Source of the DNA: CAYQJS01 sp964417895
GTDB lineage: Bacteria; Chloroflexota; UBA6077; SHYK01
Reading direction: 5' to 3'
DNA length: 64,000 bases
NCBI GenBank assembly: GCA_964417895.1
Contig: CAYQJS010000019.1
Span: 15,848 to 79,847 of the forward strand
The translations under genes were made by a program, and so were the position numbers. Of the stretch, positions 25,332 through 34,153 are shown in pieces. Each line of letters opens with the position of its first letter. Within the stretch, counting starts at the first letter, position 1. The notes under the pieces are model-generated. The model saw only the letters and a list, made by a program, of their open reading frames with translations. It searched no databases and was not told where the DNA came from.

Positions 25332-25338
25332 TAGCCCC

Positions 25339-25344
25339 TATACT
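25339..25344 (+). promoter_or_regulatory. -10 box TATACT before SRPBCC gene
   Basis: TATACT ends 21 nt before GTG 25366. No clear -35. Confidence 0.35.
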
Positions 25345-25365
25345 GGGCATCGACGGGGGCGTGCT

Positions 25366-25938
25366 GTGAGTTACCTGCTGAGGTCGCCGCGCGTCGACCC
25401 CGACGTCATCGACCTCGCCGCTCGGGCCGAGACCCCTCTCGACATCGGCCGGCCAGCCGACGCCGTCTACTCATACCTGGCCGACTTCATCCATCTGCCG
25501 GAGTGGGCCCACACGTGCCTCTCCATCGAGGCGGAGGCCCCGGGTCCTCCGAGGGTCGGCTTACGCTTCCGCCTCCAGGAGAAGCAGGACCTCCGCTGGG
25601 ATAAGCCTCCCCACTCGACCATCGGGGGCCGCGAAGGGCCCGAATACATCAGTCAGCTCGAAGTCACCGAGCTTGAGCCACCGAAACGCATCGGGTGGCG
25701 GCTGGCCTACCGGGGCGGACCGCTCCACAGCGTTACGGGGGAATGGGGGTTCATTCTGGAGCCAGTCTCGGATGCCATCACGACCGTCCGCATGCGAGCG
25801 AGGCTCGCTGGCCCGGCCCACGTCCTGCAGACGTTCGTAGCGGACCTGTTGCGCAGGGGCTACCCCGTCGATGTGATCCAGCGGCAGGTGGACCGCGCCC
25901 TGCACAACATTCGAACGATCCTCGAAGGTCGCGCGTAG
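25366..25938 (+). CDS. SRPBCC (START/Bet v1-like) family protein
   Basis: A 190-aa protein with the polyketide-cyclase/START opening IGRPADAVYSYLADFIHLPEWA and later LEVTELEPPKRIGWRLAY and GEWGFILEPV. The fold binds hydrophobic ligands in a deep cavity. The GTG at 25366 was chosen because the TATACT -10 lies just upstream; the frame is open to 25198 but those residues look noncoding. No partner gene is evident. Confidence 0.75.
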   Translation: MSYLLRSPRVDPDVIDLAARAETPLDIGRPADAVYSYLADFIHLPEWAHTCLSIEAEAPGPPRVGLRFRLQEKQDLRWDKPPHSTIGGREGPEYISQLEVTELEPPKRIGWRLAYRGGPLHSVTGEWGFILEPVSDAITTVRMRARLAGPAHVLQTFVADLLRRGYPVDVIQRQVDRALHNIRTILEGRA

Positions 25939-25987
25939 TGCGTTTACCCCTTCGGCGATGACGAGGCGCGCGAGATCATGGAGCAGA

Positions 25988-27454
25988 TCACAGACGATTA
26001 GAGCGCGCCGCCGGCATTCGACCGTATCTTGACGCACCAAGGAGCGCTATGGCGGCGGCCACCTGGTCAGCCAGGTCCTCCAGGATTGCGCGATCCCGCT
26101 CGGTGTAGGCACGGCCATCCCGCCGAGGACCGAGTGCCATCAGTCCGATCTCATCGCCATGGGACAGCAAGCGGACGCTCATGCGACTGTCGCCTGGCCC
26201 GTCTCCATACTGGTGGACAAGGTCCAGCTTGCCAGTCCGCCAGAGGTGCATAGAGCCGGCAGTTGCCCCGAATGCGTCTCCCGCTTCTTCGAGGGCGCGG
26301 CGGGTGATGAGCTCCACATCCACCAGCTCCACCAGTGAGTGGACGTCGTCGCGAAAGGCCTTGATGCGTTTCATCGGGTCCGCTGACTCCCTGAAGTACC
26401 GGTCTGCAATTGCCTGGAGGCGGTTTCGCGCTGGCGTGAAGGCGGCCGCCACGACTAGCGTGCTGATGACGACGGCAGCCTCCGATCGGTTGCCGGTAAC
26501 AGCAACGAAAAGCCGCTGGCTGAAGCCAATGGATGCGATGTAGAGACCGGACAGAATCGCCGTAAGTGCGCTGTACACCAGTGCATGGTTGATCAGGAAG
26601 TCGATGTCCCACAGCCGGTAGCGGAGGATCGAGAAGAAGTACCCCAGAAGGATGAACACCGCGAACAGCAGGGCCACGGGCGCGCCGATCAAGTCGAGAG
26701 CTGCGATCACTGTCCCGGTGTCCGGCTGCGAAAGCAACACAAGGCGCTCTAACCCGAACAGGCCGAATCCCAGCACCTGAAGCGCTATGCCGAAAAGCAC
26801 CCACTTCGTCTGCTGGCGTTGGACGGGCCCTGCCACGACTAAGAAGCGATAGACCTGGGCCGCGACGCCGGCCACGACAATGGCCATCAGCAGCGCGTAA
26901 GAGGACGGGGGCAGGCGAAAACGCTCAGCGAGGTTGAACGGCGAGGTCGGGATGAGAATCCAGGCCCCGACGACAAGGGCGAGAACCAGGACCATCGGCC
27001 GCGCCCAGCGGGGGACGAAGCGGCCGTCCGGGAAAATGTAGAGGACTCCCATGGTTGCACCCCATCCGAGCGCCTGTGCCGCGTTGGAGGGAGTCCGCCA
27101 GATGGAATCCGGAGCCAGCAGCGCATCGACTGTTGGCGATATCCAAATGGCGAGGCCGAGCAGGACGACGGAAATACCAACTGCTACCCGATCGTCAGAT
27201 CGCCAGCAAATGAGCGCCGAGACGGCAAGGAAGGCCCCGGTGACCACCACATCGATGCCGATCGCCACGAACGGGTAGGTGTCGGGCTCTATACCCAGAT
27301 TGGGCAGAACCGCCAGCTGCACCGGCGAGAAGCTCGCGACGATGCTGGAGAGCTGGGCCAGCCGGGCGGGGAATCCCACAGCGAAGAGCACAAGAGCCGC
27401 CGCCGCGACGATCGTCCAGATGGCCCGACCGACGACGATTCGCGGCCCGCCCAT
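25988..27454 (-). CDS. multi-TM sensor-like protein with C-terminal GAF-type domain, no kinase
   Basis: Starting at ATG 27454 the protein is 488 aa. About eight to nine hydrophobic segments fill residues 10-320; the segment LRYRLWDIDFLINHALVYSA is typical of membrane halves of Chloroflexi/Actinobacteria histidine kinases and cyclases. After a helical linker (ADRYFRESADPMKRIKAFRDD) comes a GAF-like domain (about 370-480) ending LEDLADQVAAAIALL. No HisKA, HATPase or cyclase follows, so it is either a truncated kinase or a stand-alone sensor. The frame is open to 27712; the true start is uncertain. Confidence 0.6.
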   Translation of the reverse strand: MGGPRIVVGRAIWTIVAAAALVLFAVGFPARLAQLSSIVASFSPVQLAVLPNLGIEPDTYPFVAIGIDVVVTGAFLAVSALICWRSDDRVAVGISVVLLGLAIWISPTVDALLAPDSIWRTPSNAAQALGWGATMGVLYIFPDGRFVPRWARPMVLVLALVVGAWILIPTSPFNLAERFRLPPSSYALLMAIVVAGVAAQVYRFLVVAGPVQRQQTKWVLFGIALQVLGFGLFGLERLVLLSQPDTGTVIAALDLIGAPVALLFAVFILLGYFFSILRYRLWDIDFLINHALVYSALTAILSGLYIASIGFSQRLFVAVTGNRSEAAVVISTLVVAAAFTPARNRLQAIADRYFRESADPMKRIKAFRDDVHSLVELVDVELITRRALEEAGDAFGATAGSMHLWRTGKLDLVHQYGDGPGDSRMSVRLLSHGDEIGLMALGPRRDGRAYTERDRAILEDLADQVAAAIALLGASRYGRMPAARSNRL

Positions 27455-27699
27455 CCGCGGCGCATCCTGTACTTCTGGGGGAGAAGGGGTCGCGAGGGTG
27501 CCGGTCGGCGAGGCATGCTGGAAGGTATCCAACTGGTCCACCAGCGAAGCAGAATCGATGTGCAAGTACGATACCGCAGGCGCCGCGCGCTCAGCCGTGG
27601 GCCATGTCACGTGTTGCGCTATGGAACCATAGCCCGAAGGCCGGCTACACTGGAACCAGGGTATCGCCGAGAGGAAGTGATGGATTCGGGGAATGAGCC

Positions 27700-28218
27700 A
27701 TGAGCGAATCAACCGACGACCTGCTGAAGTTCCTCCGCGGGCTACGGGCGGTGAGGGAATACACGCCTGAGCCGATTGCGCCCGAGGTGATCGAGGCCAT
27801 GCTGGAGGTGGGGCGCTGGTCGGGGAGCAGCGCCAACCGACAGCCGTGTGAGGTGATCGTCGTCCGCGATCCCGACGTCAAGCGCCAGTTCGGCGAGTGG
27901 GGCGCCCTGCCAGCGGCAACCGCCGCGGTCGTCATGCTGATCGTAAGCACGAGCGATGCCGCACGGTTTGACGAGGGCCGTCTCGCCGAGCGCTTGCTGC
28001 TCGCCGCGGCCGCGCATGGGCTGGGGTCGACTGTCGCGACACTGAAGAATGAGGGGCCCGCTAGCGCGAAGCAGCTGCTTGGGATCCCCGAAGACCACCG
28101 CGCCGTCACGGTTGTCGCCATCGCCCACACCGACGTTGAAGCGCGCCGCGCCCGGCAGAGGAACCCACAACCGCGCAAGCCCATGGAGCAGTTCGCTCAC
28201 TGGGATCGATGGTCATGA
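27700..28218 (+). CDS. nitroreductase family protein
   Basis: A 172-aa FMN-binding fold, at the short end for the family. RGLRAVREYTPEPIAPEVIEAMLEVGRWSGSSANRQPCEV is the usual N-terminal FMN site (read here in parts), LLLAAAAHGLGSTV the middle motif. Likely NAD(P)H-dependent reduction of nitroaromatics, quinones or enones. GGGGAATGAGCC precedes ATG 27700. Confidence 0.82.
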   Translation: MSESTDDLLKFLRGLRAVREYTPEPIAPEVIEAMLEVGRWSGSSANRQPCEVIVVRDPDVKRQFGEWGALPAATAAVVMLIVSTSDAARFDEGRLAERLLLAAAAHGLGSTVATLKNEGPASAKQLLGIPEDHRAVTVVAIAHTDVEARRARQRNPQPRKPMEQFAHWDRWS

Positions 28219-28370
28219 AGTCTCATCATACGCTCCAAGCGCTCATATCGTTGGGCAGGGCAGCGCCAGTGATTGACCGCGCTGTTTAGCGGCGTGATAA
28301 TGGCACCCGGCATTGAGCCGTCGAAGGATGCGAGACGCACGCGCTCACGGCGGCTACGGGACTTCGGAGC

Positions 28371-28376
28371 TATTAT
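28371..28376 (+). promoter_or_regulatory. -10 box TATTAT before DUF3455 gene
   Basis: TATTAT ends 20 nt before GTG 28397. No -35 is recognised. Confidence 0.35.
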
Positions 28377-28396
28377 CCGGTCGGGGAGAATCGGCC

Positions 28397-28885
28397 GTGG
28401 CGCAGAGCACCGGAACGGTCATCCCTTCCAACCTTGTCGTTCCCAGCGGGCACGTGTTGCTGCTGCAAGCAGAGGCACGGGGCTTCCAGGTCTATGTGTG
28501 CCAGGCGAAGAGCGACAGCCCCGGCGTGTTCGAGTGGGCCTTCCGCGCTCCAGAGGCCGAGCTTCTGAATGGCCGGGGCGAGCACATTGGCCGCCATTTC
28601 GCAGGCCCCACGTGGGAGGGGAATGACGGCAGCCAGGTGGTCGGCGAGGTTCGCGCGACAGCCGGCAGCCCAAGTCCGGACGCGATACTCTGGCTGCTGC
28701 TCCAGGCCCGATCGAATCAGGGCACAGGCGTATTCAGCACGGTGAGCCATATCCAACGGCTGGACACCGCGGGCGGGCGCGCGCCCGCGGAGGGATGCGA
28801 CGACGCGCACGCGGGACAAGAGCTGCGCGTGGATTACACCGCGACCTACGCTTTCTACTACCCGAGCGCGCCTGGCGCGCCGTAG
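28397..28885 (+). CDS. DUF3455 domain protein
   Basis: A 162-aa protein with the DUF3455 pattern: GTVIPSNLVVPSGHVLLLQA, GFQVYVCQ, FEWAFRAPEAELLN, and a late STVSHIQRLDTAGGRAPAEGC. Function unknown; homologues are usually secreted, but no signal peptide is clear here. GGGGAG lies 9 nt before GTG 28397. Followed after 20 bp by the Rieske gene, possibly co-transcribed. Confidence 0.78.
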   Translation: MAQSTGTVIPSNLVVPSGHVLLLQAEARGFQVYVCQAKSDSPGVFEWAFRAPEAELLNGRGEHIGRHFAGPTWEGNDGSQVVGEVRATAGSPSPDAILWLLLQARSNQGTGVFSTVSHIQRLDTAGGRAPAEGCDDAHAGQELRVDYTATYAFYYPSAPGAP

Positions 28886-28905
28886 CACATTCGAGGAGCG
28901 GAAGC

Positions 28906-30138
28906 ATGGTACTCACGCAAGAGGAAAATGCGATCCTGACCCGCGTAGGCCCCGGCACGCCAGGGGGCGAGTTGCTTCGGCGCTACTGGCTGCCCGTTGC
29001 AGCGGCCCAGGAGCTGACTGACGAGTCCCCAACCAAGTTCGTCCGGGTTCTGGGCGAGGACCTCGTCCTCTTCAGGGACAAGAGTGGCAACCTCGGCCTC
29101 ATCCAGGACCACTGTGTGCATCGCGGCGCCTCGTTGCTCTACGGGCGCGTAGAGGAACGAGGCATCGCTTGCGCCTATCATGGGTGGCTCTACGATACCC
29201 GGGGCAACTGCCTGGAGACGCCGGCAGAACCAGCAGATAGCAAGTTCTATCTGACCGTGAAGGCCACGGCCTACCCCGTTCAGAAGTTTCTCGGGCTATG
29301 CTGGGCCTACATGGGGCCCGCTCCGGCTCCCGTCATTGCTCCTTACGATGTGTGGGTGCGTAGAGACGGAATCCACCGCGTCCACTTCCAGCCGCAGCTC
29401 GACTGCAATTGGATCCAGGCGATGGAGAACTCGGTCGACCCGGCGCACAACCAGATCCTCCATCAACGGATCACCCTGCCGGGGATTTACCCCGACGGGA
29501 GCATGGGGCCGGTTGATGACGAGCCCCTGATCCCGACCAACACGACGCGGGGCTTCGTGGACTGGATCGAGCAGTATGACTGGTACGAGCTGCCGTATGG
29601 TGGAATCATGAAGAAACGCTTGTTCAAGAACGGTATGGTAGACGAGCATCCCGTTCTCTTCCCGAACATCCTGCAACACCTGACCGGGACACAAATTCGG
29701 GTCCCGATCGATGACACGCACACCAAGATCGTGTTCATCAGCTTCGTCCCCACGCGGGACGGCAGCATCGTCGAGGATGAGCCCGAGCCTACCGTCGGTT
29801 ACATAGCGTCATACAAGGAGCCCGCTGAGGCAATTCACCCGTACACGCGTTTCGATATGAGCCAGGGCCAGATGCAGGATCACATGGCCTGGGAAACGCA
29901 GGGCCCCATCGCCGATCGAACTGTCGAACGACTGGCAACCACTGATCGAGGCGTCATCATGTACCGCGAGATGCTGGTGCGGGAGATCATGCGGGTCCAG
30001 GAGGGTATGGATCCGATTGGTGTTGTACGCGACCCAGACCATCCGATGATTGAGACGAGCCTGAAGTCGAGAGTTCGGGTGATCCGCGCTGGAATCGAAT
30101 CCGCGGATCCTGCACGCCGCCGACGTGGACGATTATGA
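28906..30138 (+). CDS. Rieske non-heme iron oxygenase, alpha subunit type
   Basis: A 410-aa aromatic-ring-hydroxylating or demethylating oxygenase. The Rieske 2Fe-2S ligands are C70-x-H72 and C89-x2-H92; the mononuclear iron ligands are D178, H181 and H186 (NSVDPAHNQILH). The layout resembles phthalate/dicamba-type three-component oxygenases, which need a separate reductase and ferredoxin; none is adjacent, though a 2x[4Fe-4S] ferredoxin is at 38020. ATG 28906 has GAGGAG upstream. Paralogue of the gene at 39853. Confidence 0.9.
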   Translation: MVLTQEENAILTRVGPGTPGGELLRRYWLPVAAAQELTDESPTKFVRVLGEDLVLFRDKSGNLGLIQDHCVHRGASLLYGRVEERGIACAYHGWLYDTRGNCLETPAEPADSKFYLTVKATAYPVQKFLGLCWAYMGPAPAPVIAPYDVWVRRDGIHRVHFQPQLDCNWIQAMENSVDPAHNQILHQRITLPGIYPDGSMGPVDDEPLIPTNTTRGFVDWIEQYDWYELPYGGIMKKRLFKNGMVDEHPVLFPNILQHLTGTQIRVPIDDTHTKIVFISFVPTRDGSIVEDEPEPTVGYIASYKEPAEAIHPYTRFDMSQGQMQDHMAWETQGPIADRTVERLATTDRGVIMYREMLVREIMRVQEGMDPIGVVRDPDHPMIETSLKSRVRVIRAGIESADPARRRRGRL

Positions 30139-30211
30139 GCGCGACCCCCATGTCGCGCTTGGCTCGGATCCTGATCTGGAACAGTCACGATGACACCATC
30201 GCGGACCGTCC

Positions 30212-30748
30212 TCACCAAGGGAGCCCGTGGAGATCAATACGGGCGGTGGGCAGGGGACATTGATTCCCATCGAGCACCATGACCTGCATCAAATCGATGG
30301 TCACTCGCCCACCGGGTTGCTCGCATAGCACCTGGCCGGGGTGGACTCGCCACCCGAGGCGTTGGTAGAAAGCAACGCGTCTCGGCCAGCACACGAGTAG
30401 CGCGAAGGCCATGCCAGGTTCGGCGGTCAAGAACGCCGCTGCCCTGCGCATAGCTGCCGAAGCATGCCCGCGCCCTTGGTAGCCAGCGGCGGTCATGACG
30501 CCGGCGATTCCCGCCACAACAAGCGCACCCCCATCTACCAGCACTGGGCGCTCGAGAATCCCGACCGTGCTGACAACCTGTCCGTTCTCCCGCACGAGAA
30601 CGCGCCAATCACTGTGCCCTCCGAACTGAAGTGGCGTCACGCCCGCCGGAGTGCCCCAGTCGACGCCGCGCTCGATCTCAGCCAGGCGACGTCGATCACG
30701 CTCGTCCACATCAACCCAGGCGCGCAGTTCAACCGCAGGTTCGGTCAT
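30212..30748 (-). CDS. GNAT family N-acetyltransferase
   Basis: A 178-aa acetyltransferase: GIAGVMTAAGYQGRGHASAAM is the acetyl-CoA pyrophosphate loop (motif A, Q/RxxGxG/A form) and CWPRRVAFYQRLGWR the motif B. Substrate unknown. ATG 30748 lies 8 nt after a TACAAT -10, so it is probably leaderless; the open frame up to 31006 is not supported. Confidence 0.82.
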   Translation of the reverse strand: MTEPAVELRAWVDVDERDRRRLAEIERGVDWGTPAGVTPLQFGGHSDWRVLVRENGQVVSTVGILERPVLVDGGALVVAGIAGVMTAAGYQGRGHASAAMRRAAAFLTAEPGMAFALLVCWPRRVAFYQRLGWRVHPGQVLCEQPGGRVTIDLMQVMVLDGNQCPLPTARIDLHGLPW

Positions 30749-30756
30749 AGTGGGAG

Positions 30757-30762
30757 ATTGTA
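30757..30762 (-). promoter_or_regulatory. -10 box TACAAT for leaderless GNAT gene
   Basis: Reverse-strand TACAAT, 8 nt before ATG 30748, with no Shine-Dalgarno between. Confidence 0.45.
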
Positions 30763-30851
30763 GGCATGGCGGGCCAATCGCGGGCGGGACTGCACGCAAA
30801 TGGAGAATCTTGTCCGCACGCTCCACCTCGCAATTTCTGATAAGCTGGCGG

Positions 30852-30884
30852 CCCCACGCTCCTGAGAAGCGTGGGGGCGTTTTT
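30852..30884 (+). terminator. terminator-like hairpin in the leader of the pentapeptide gene
   Basis: CCCCACGCT (30852-30860), 7-nt loop, AGCGTGGGG (30868-30876), then GCGTTTTT. This is a good intrinsic terminator on the + strand only 24 nt before the ATG at 30909. The nearest + gene ending upstream is 700 bp away, so it may act as an attenuator. Confidence 0.65.
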
Positions 30885-30908
30885 ACGTGAATGGAGGAGG
30901 ATAGGACC

Positions 30909-31583
30909 ATGACCCAGAGTCTGACGGAGCTTTCGGTCGACGAGTTCGTGCGCAAGGTGCTGGCCGGCGAGCGGGATTTCACCAACACGCGGTTCCCCCC
31001 CGGCACGGACCTGTCAACGAACCGCGCGTACCCGGAGCTGATCGCCTACCTGCAGGGGCAAGACCTGCGCAACTCGCCCGTCGTTGCCGACGGGGTTGAC
31101 TGGCGCGGTCTGATTGCGCCACGGCTCGTAATCACGGCGAAGCTGGCGGGAGCCGACTTGAGCGGGGCCGACCTGCGCGACGCCGAGGTTACCAGGTGCG
31201 ACCTCAGCGGCGCCTCACTCGAGGGCGCCGACCTGCGCGGTGCGAACCTCAGCGTGTCGCGCTGCATGAAGGCCAATCTGAGTGGCGCCCGGCTCCAGCG
31301 CGCCGACCTCTACGAGGTGAACTTCAGCGAGGCGAGTCTGCGCAACGCCGACTTGACCGGCGCGATCGCGCTCAAGGTCGGCCTCAGGGGCACCGACCTG
31401 ACGGACGCAATCTTCACGGACGTCGACCTCTACCGCGCCGACCTGCGCGGCGCGATCGGCCTCGACGCAACTCGCGACCTCGGCTCCGCCCACTTCCACC
31501 ACACGGTGGTGACTCCGCGCGAGCACGCCATCGTGGACGGTTTCCTGAAGGCCAGGCCACTGTTCGACATCAAGGAGGAGTGA
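30909..31583 (+). CDS. pentapeptide-repeat protein
   Basis: A 224-aa protein. From about residue 75 to 185 it is a run of A(D/N)Lxx repeats (GADLSGADLRDAEVTRCDLS and following), which fold as a right-handed quadrilateral beta-helix. Such proteins can mimic DNA and protect gyrase (Qnr/MfpA), but most have no known role. GGAGGAG lies 9 nt before ATG 30909; ATG 30891 is an alternative. A MITE sits about 20 bp after the stop. Confidence 0.85.
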   Translation: MTQSLTELSVDEFVRKVLAGERDFTNTRFPPGTDLSTNRAYPELIAYLQGQDLRNSPVVADGVDWRGLIAPRLVITAKLAGADLSGADLRDAEVTRCDLSGASLEGADLRGANLSVSRCMKANLSGARLQRADLYEVNFSEASLRNADLTGAIALKVGLRGTDLTDAIFTDVDLYRADLRGAIGLDATRDLGSAHFHHTVVTPREHAIVDGFLKARPLFDIKEE

Positions 31584-31603
31584 GCGCGACCGGTAGCATT
31601 TGG

Positions 31604-31742
31604 CCGGCGGCTGCTGAAAAAGGTTGAGTTCCGCTCGTGGTGAGCGTGTCCTTCGACAAGCTCAGGATGAGCGGGGTTTCGCTCCTGGTGAGCCTGTCGA
31701 ACTACAAGCTCAGGGTGAGCGGGCTTTCAGCAGATTGCTAAA
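31604..31742. mobile_element. MITE-like repeat, degenerate ends
   Basis: Left GGCTGCTGAAAAAGGTTGAG and right TTTCAGCAGATTGCTAA ends resemble the elements at 22974 and 63919. The interior carries two GTGAGC.TGTC / CTTCGACAAGCTCAGG-type arms. It lies just downstream of the pentapeptide gene. Confidence 0.7.
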
Positions 31743-31852
31743 TCCGCGGGTCCGTGGCGGTGCGCCCGGCAGGCGTAGGGGCATGATCGCGCAGCGCAGC
31801 GATTGAGCGGATGCGGCTTGGCCATGGTCCATCGGAATTGGAGGAAACGGCA

Positions 31853-32230
31853 GTGGAGCGACCCTACACGCTCGATCATCTCGACCACATCGTTCTCCGT
31901 GTGCGCGATCTAAAGAAGTCGCTCGCCTTCTATTCAATGCTGGGCGCCGATGGGCAGCGCGAAGTCGCGGCCGGAACCGTGATGCGCATCACCCACAACC
32001 AGTCGCTCATTTTCCAGGAGCGGCAGGACTACGTTCCGACCGAGGTAGGCGCGGTCGACCACATCAATCTCACGATTCGAGCCTCCGACATCCAGGAGGT
32101 CGCGGCTTACTTGCGGGAGAACGGGGCCGAGATCGTCCGGGGGCCGGAGGACGGCCGCGCGGGCCCCACGGTCTATGTAGGCGACCCCGACGGATACGTC
32201 CTGGAAATCCGCATCGCTAGAGAGCGATAG
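31853..32230 (+). CDS. VOC family protein (glyoxalase/fosfomycin-resistance type)
   Basis: A 125-aa single-module VOC protein: LDHIVLRVRDLKKSLAFYSM, DHINLTIRASDI and VGDPDGYVLEIRI give the His and Glu metal ligands. Length fits FosB/glyoxalase-I-like dimers. GTG 31853 has GGAGGAAACG upstream. A fragment of a near relative (ERPFTLDHLDHVVLRV) survives at 38344-38403. Confidence 0.82.
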   Translation: MERPYTLDHLDHIVLRVRDLKKSLAFYSMLGADGQREVAAGTVMRITHNQSLIFQERQDYVPTEVGAVDHINLTIRASDIQEVAAYLRENGAEIVRGPEDGRAGPTVYVGDPDGYVLEIRIARER

Positions 32231-32252
32231 GACACAGTGCAACTGGGGTGCC

Positions 32253-33275
32253 ATGACTGACTACGAGATCGGATTCTGGAATCTGGAGAATCTCTTCGCG
32301 CCGGAGGGCTTTCCAGGTCGAGAACCGTGGATCGCTACCGCTGTCGGGTCCGATCTCGCAGGCTGGACGGAAGCCCTGTTTGAGCGAAAGGTCGCGCAGC
32401 TTGCCACCATCATCGCTGCTATGTCCGAGGGCTTGGGTCCCGACATCCTCGGCGTGTGCGAGGTCGAGAATCGGTTCGTACTCGACGTGCTCGCTGCCGA
32501 GCTCAACAATCGGCATCCGAGCCGACACTACAACGTCGTACACGCCGACAGCGCCGCTGACCACCGCGGGATCGACACTGCCTTTCTGTACGACGACCGC
32601 GTTTTCCAGGTGGATCCCAACGCCATCTTCTCGCATTTCGTCATACGCCGCACTGGTACCCGTGACATCACTCAGGTCACCTTCAAATCCCAGGCTGGCA
32701 ACGAGCTGGTCGCCCTGTGCAACCACTGGCCATCACGCAGCGCCGGCGCGGTCGAGTCGGCCGGCTTTCGCGCCGTAGCTGGGGAAACGCTCGGCTATTG
32801 GCACGAGCGTATCCGAGAAGTACGCGGAGAAGACATCGCAATAATCGCCCTGGGCGACCTCAACGACGAGCCCTGGGACCCATCAGTCCGCTTCAACGCT
32901 AACAGCTCGCGAGAACGAGGCGACACCGAGCGTGCTCGATCCGCACGGTTCCACAACCTGTCATGGGGCTACGTCCGGACACACACGACCACCGACCACC
33001 GAGAAGGCAACCGGACTATCGATGGGACCCTCTACTTCGACAACAATGCGTACGTCTTCGACCAAATTCTTGTTAATCGCTCTCTTCTCAAAGGCGAGCG
33101 GGGGTTCACGGTGCGCGACGAGACCGCCCGCATCGAGCTCATCCCCTCGATGGTCGATCATCGCGTCAGCTACGGCCCGATCCGATTTGGCCTGCCAAAG
33201 GGCAACGCCGCCAGAAACGTCAACCAGAACGGATTCAGCGACCACTTTCCCGTCTTCGTGGCCATCACCGAATAG
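32253..33275 (+). CDS. endonuclease/exonuclease/phosphatase family protein
   Basis: A 340-aa EEP-fold hydrolase. GFWNLENLF (Asn), GVCEVENRFVL (catalytic Glu), IALGDLNDEP (Asp-x-Asn) and NGFSDHFPVF (terminal Asp-His) are all present, so the metal active site is intact. DNase, phosphodiesterase and phosphatase activities all occur in the family. No signal peptide is seen. Begins 22 nt after the VOC stop. Confidence 0.85.
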   Translation: MTDYEIGFWNLENLFAPEGFPGREPWIATAVGSDLAGWTEALFERKVAQLATIIAAMSEGLGPDILGVCEVENRFVLDVLAAELNNRHPSRHYNVVHADSAADHRGIDTAFLYDDRVFQVDPNAIFSHFVIRRTGTRDITQVTFKSQAGNELVALCNHWPSRSAGAVESAGFRAVAGETLGYWHERIREVRGEDIAIIALGDLNDEPWDPSVRFNANSSRERGDTERARSARFHNLSWGYVRTHTTTDHREGNRTIDGTLYFDNNAYVFDQILVNRSLLKGERGFTVRDETARIELIPSMVDHRVSYGPIRFGLPKGNAARNVNQNGFSDHFPVFVAITE

Positions 33276-33320
33276 GCGATTCGCGCTGATCGCGCACGTT
33301 GAGGTAGGAATGCGGCTGCC

Positions 33321-33533
33321 CTACTCGGAACGGCGGGCTTCCAGCGCTTCGATGCTTGGAAACAGCCCTCGCCGCTTCCTGATCTGTTTCTCTCGACGCT
33401 GGTAGTCGGTCAGCCCCCAGGCACACAAAACGTGCGCCCCGGCCTCCATTTGCCCGCCCCCAGCCGGCTGGCCGCAGATGAAGCAGGTTTCGGTGTCCCC
33501 CGCGGGGACGCTGTCGCCTCCTGACGCTGCCAT
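33321..33533 (-). CDS. small Cys-rich (zinc-ribbon-like) protein
   Basis: A 70-aa protein with CFICGQ and a later HVLCAWGL, which could bind one zinc, and a basic tail YQRREKQIRKRRG. GGAGGCGGGC directly precedes ATG 33533. No family recognised. Confidence 0.5.
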   Translation of the reverse strand: MAASGGDSVPAGDTETCFICGQPAGGGQMEAGAHVLCAWGLTDYQRREKQIRKRRGLFPSIEALEARRSE

Positions 33534-33600
33534 GCCCGCCTCCGACTCTCAGCGTACCCGATACCCGACTCTACCTGGAGCCCGCGCATCACAACACGAG

Positions 33601-33627
33601 AGAGCAGACCGGGTGAGGGTCTGCTCT
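33601..33627. terminator. perfect 10-bp inverted repeat
   Basis: AGAGCAGACC, 7-nt loop, GGTCTGCTCT. It lies 44 bp past the stop of the reverse-strand gene at 33671. No T-run follows, so termination is only a possibility. Confidence 0.4.
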
Positions 33628-33670
33628 GTGGGATGGAGTCGAGACTCCCCGCCCTAGCCCTTCAAGCTGC

Positions 33671-34153
33671 TTAAGGCACGACCCAAACGGGCGTGTTGCC
33701 AGGAGGCTCGAAGAGGCTGATGGACGTCTCACCATCACCGTTGACCGCGAGCCGGATACGCGTCGGCTGGAACGGCTCGCCGCCTAGCCCGGGCTCGCGC
33801 AGGCTCAGCACCGCCACACCTGGATTGACGTTCACGGCAAGTGCGATGCGGAAGGTGCCGTCCACATCTTGCAAGATCAAGGCGGGGTTTCCGTTAGCAT
33901 CGACTCCAATATGGTTGCGCCTCACGCCGTCCCGGTCGAACAGGGCCAGTCGCGTGCTGCTGTCGGCATCTACCCCCAACTGGGCGCGAATCCGGCCGTC
34001 CGCATCCCGCACCACGAATTGCTGCGCCGTCACCACCTCTGGCGAGGTTTGAGCCTCCGCAGGGCGCGGGCTCACTATCCCCACGATGATCAGAGTAATG
34101 AGCGTCGAGACAACGGATGACGTCACGATGGAGAGTGCAAGCATGGCTTTCAT
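33671..34153 (-). CDS. exported repeat protein of unknown function
   Basis: A 160-aa protein with an N-terminal hydrophobic segment (residues 5-28, ending RPAEAQ) that could be a signal peptide or anchor. The rest is short imperfect beta repeats (FVVRDADGRIRAQLGV, LFDRDGVRRNHIGV, ILQDVDGTFRIALAV). I recognise the general pattern from hypothetical Chloroflexi and planctomycete proteins but no named family. Confidence 0.6.
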   Translation of the reverse strand: MKAMLALSIVTSSVVSTLITLIIVGIVSPRPAEAQTSPEVVTAQQFVVRDADGRIRAQLGVDADSSTRLALFDRDGVRRNHIGVDANGNPALILQDVDGTFRIALAVNVNPGVAVLSLREPGLGGEPFQPTRIRLAVNGDGETSISLFEPPGNTPVWVVP

